This document shows, piece by piece, positions 62,370 to 64,000 of a stretch of DNA of 64,000 bases. The DNA is taken from the NCBI RefSeq assembly GCF_014200605.1, contig NZ_JACHCE010000002.1:239300-303299 (forward strand). Direction: 5' to 3'. The notes below the pieces were generated by a model, which did not search any database, had not been told where the DNA came from, and was given only the letters and a program-made list of their open reading frames with translations. The position numbers were made by a program, and so were the translations under genes. This DNA comes from Pedobacter cryoconitis (GTDB taxonomy: Bacteria > Bacteroidota > Bacteroidia > Sphingobacteriales > Sphingobacteriaceae). How positions within the stretch are numbered: the stretch's first letter is position 1; each line of letters begins with the position of its first letter.

Positions 62370-63077
62370 ATGAAGTATAAAAGGATCCTACTTAAGTTAA
62401 GCGGAGAATCGCTAATGGGCGAAAAGCAATATGGTATTGATAATGACCGCGTTAAGCAATACGCAGAAGATATTAAAGCTGTTCATGCACAGGGCCTGGA
62501 AATTGCAATAGTTATAGGTGGTGGTAATATTTTCAGAGGTTTGAGCGCAGAGAAATCTGGTATGGACCGTGCACAGGCTGATTATATGGGAATGTTAGCT
62601 ACTGTAATTAACAGTATGGCTTTACAGGATGCACTGGAAAAAGTAGGACTTAAAACAAGATTACTTACTGCAATTAAGATGGAGCAGATCTGTGAACCAT
62701 TTATTCGCAGAAGAGCAGTAAGACACCTTGAAAAGGGCCGTGTAGTTATATTCGGTGCCGGAACAGGAAATCCTTACTTCACAACAGATTCAGCTGCAGC
62801 ATTGCGCGCAATTGAAATTAAAGCAGATGTAGTACTTAAAGGAACGCGTGTAGATGGGATCTATACTGCAGATCCTGAAAAAGATCCTTCAGCAACCCGT
62901 TATAACGAGATCACTTTCAAAGAAGTTTATTCAAAAGGATTAAACGTAATGGATATGACCGCTTTTACACTTTGTGAAGAAAATGAACTTCCTATTATTG
63001 TTTTTGATATGAACAAGACTGGAAACTTTATGAAAATTGCGCAGGGCGAAGAGATTGGTACACTGGTAAAAGGCTAA
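62370..63077 (+). CDS. pyrH: UMP kinase
   Basis: A 235-residue amino-acid-kinase-fold enzyme phosphorylating UMP to UDP. Landmarks are [55 protein letters not shown] and the ending [13 protein letters not shown]. It is normally a hexamer regulated by GTP and UTP. A TATTTTTG box (62357-62364) ends five bases before the ATG, so transcription might begin at the start codon. It lies 40 bases upstream of frr, as in most bacteria. Confidence 0.95.
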   Translation: MKYKRILLKLSGESLMGEKQYGIDNDRVKQYAEDIKAVHAQGLEIAIVIGGGNIFRGLSAEKSGMDRAQADYMGMLATVINSMALQDALEKVGLKTRLLTAIKMEQICEPFIRRRAVRHLEKGRVVIFGAGTGNPYFTTDSAAALRAIEIKADVVLKGTRVDGIYTADPEKDPSATRYNEITFKEVYSKGLNVMDMTAFTLCEENELPIIVFDMNKTGNFMKIAQGEEIGTLVKG

Positions 63078-63117
63078 ATTTAATACAAATATATTTTTTT
63101 GATAAAAAGCACAAATT

Positions 63118-63681
63118 ATGAACGACCTCATAAAGAAACAATTACAAGATGCTCAGGCAACAATGGACAAAGCAATTGCTCATTGTGAAACTGAATTGAC
63201 TAAAATACGTGCGGGTAAAGCTTCAGTAGGTATGCTGGATGGAATTGCGGTTGACTATTATGGCAGTGCAACTGGCCTGGCTCAGGTAGCGAGTTTAACT
63301 ACTCCTGATGCACGTACTATTTTGGTTCAGCCATGGGAAAAAAACATGTTGGTTCCAATAGAGCGCGCAATTATGGAAGCTAACATTGGTATCAATCCAC
63401 AAAATGATGGTATTGTTATTCGTCTGGTAGTTCCACCACTAACTGAAGAACGCAGAAAAGACCTGGTTAAAAAGGTTAAAGAAGAAGCTGAGCGTGGCCG
63501 TATCACAGTTCGTAACATCCGTAAAGATGCCAATGAGAAAATCAAAAAGCTGAAAGGCGAAGGTGTTTCTGATGATGAAATTAAAACTGGTGAAGGTGAA
63601 GTACAGAAAATGACGGATCTTTATATTGTTAAGGTAGATAAACATGCCGAAGCAAAAGAGAAAGATGTAATGACTGTGTAA
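63118..63681 (+). CDS. frr: Ribosome recycling factor
   Basis: A 187-residue factor that splits post-termination ribosomes with EF-G. The tRNA-shaped helical bundle is recognisable from TKIRAGKASVGMLDGI, VDYYGSATGLAQVASL, NDGIVIRLVVPPLTEERRKDL and ITVRNIRKDANEKIKKLK. Length is normal. It follows pyrH, in the conserved pyrH-frr order, and ends before a strong terminator. Confidence 0.96.
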   Translation: MNDLIKKQLQDAQATMDKAIAHCETELTKIRAGKASVGMLDGIAVDYYGSATGLAQVASLTTPDARTILVQPWEKNMLVPIERAIMEANIGINPQNDGIVIRLVVPPLTEERRKDLVKKVKEEAERGRITVRNIRKDANEKIKKLKGEGVSDDEIKTGEGEVQKMTDLYIVKVDKHAEAKEKDVMTV

Positions 63682-63716
63682 ATCTGAACAGTACAAATAT
63701 AATTTAAGAGTAATTA

Positions 63717-63748
63717 AAAGGGAATATGGCTTTTGCTATATTCCCTTT
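63717..63748 (+). terminator. Terminator after pyrH-frr
   Basis: A 14-bp stem with one G-T pair (63717-63730 with 63735-63748, core AAAGGGAATAT), a TTTT loop, then a T-rich run (TGTTTATTTTTG). It ends the frr transcript. The T-rich tail also contains TATTTTTG (63752-63759), a -7-like box 16 bases before the ABC exporter ATG. Confidence 0.88.
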
Positions 63749-63775
63749 GTTTATTTTTGTACTCTATTTTTCTAC

Positions 63776-64000
63776 ATGAACTTATTAGTACAGTATCTTA
63801 AAAATTATAAATGGATAGTGTGCCTTGCTCTCGCCCTGGCCGCCATTAATATAGGTTTCTCTTTACTTGACCCTTATATCACAGGACGTATTGTGGATAG
63901 GTTCATAGAAAAGAAAGATGTCCTGAGCAGGGACCAGTTTGTCTGGGGTGTGCTGGGATTAATCGGATTAGGTGTGGGAGCCGCAATGGTATCCCGTATC
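63776..64000 (+). CDS. ABC transporter, exporter type (truncated by the window end)
   Basis: The first 75 codons of a protein that continues past base 64000. The start MNLLVQYLKNYKWIVCLALALAA, followed by LLDPYITGRIVDRFIE and a second hydrophobic segment, matches the first transmembrane helices of ABC exporter permease/ATPase fusions (MsbA-like). Substrate and the ATPase domain cannot be seen. A -7-like box at 63752-63759 could provide the promoter. Confidence 0.7.
   Translation, partial: MNLLVQYLKNYKWIVCLALALAAINIGFSLLDPYITGRIVDRFIEKKDVLSRDQFVWGVLGLIGLGVGAAMVSRI

Overview
This window is chromosomal DNA from a member of the Bacteroidota, most likely family Sphingobacteriaceae and probably Pedobacter-like. 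The evidence is two SusC/SusD pairs, a GldH gliding lipoprotein next to a PSP1/RicT protein, many short SusD-style lipoproteins, a DUF6358 protein, and a textbook Bacteroidota promoter (TTTG-N19-TATCTTTG) before rplM. Start codons mostly lack Shine-Dalgarno sequences. The genus is inference. No CRISPR array, insertion sequence or prophage was seen.

Layout. 0-6 kb: 5'-truncated ricT, gldH, murF (minus) and a large secreted M14 carboxypeptidase. 6-17 kb: two consecutive SusC/SusD loci. The first carries two extra lipoproteins, and each locus ends in a strong hairpin terminator. 17-21.8 kb: LD-carboxypeptidase, metG with a probable TTG start, a tRNA-Arg(CCT) four bases after metG, and two small AT-rich exported proteins. 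21.9-25.4 kb: an oxidoreductase/regulator block (aldo-keto reductase with divergent HxlR; zinc alcohol dehydrogenase after an AraC regulator). 25.5-33.5 kb: exported proteins. These include an uncharacterised 521-residue lipoprotein, a serine hydrolase with TPRs, a three-gene lipoprotein/lipoprotein/ATP-grasp operon resembling ygiB-ygiC, a cysteine-rich double-psi-barrel-like lipoprotein and an S41 protease. 33.5-42.3 kb: YitT, then a minus-strand run encoding a LytS/LytT-type two-component system, membrane-fusion protein, RND pump and TolC-like channel.

42.5-57.9 kb: mixed housekeeping and peptide-metabolism genes: a thiamine pyrophosphokinase-like protein with a degenerate motif, GNAT, M28 peptidase, DUF4407, rhodanese, dipeptide epimerase, rhomboid, a second M14 peptidase, pepT, an LLM flavin oxidoreductase, methyltransferase, MscS and a beta-CASP metallohydrolase. 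Several convergent pairs here touch or overlap at their 3' ends with no terminator. 58.4-64 kb: a translation cluster rplM-rpsI-rpsB-tsf, then nagA, pyrH, frr and the start of an ABC exporter.

The window is rich in peptide and murein breakdown (two M14, M28, S41, S66, PepT, dipeptide epimerase), which with the SusCD pairs suggests scavenging of peptides or glycopeptides. This is inference. The best candidates for something undescribed are the ygiBC-like lipoprotein/ATP-grasp operon (29283-31062), the 521-residue lipoprotein with a central helical block, the imperfect palindrome between rpsB and tsf, and the strong Shine-Dalgarno sequence of rpsB in a lineage that usually avoids them.
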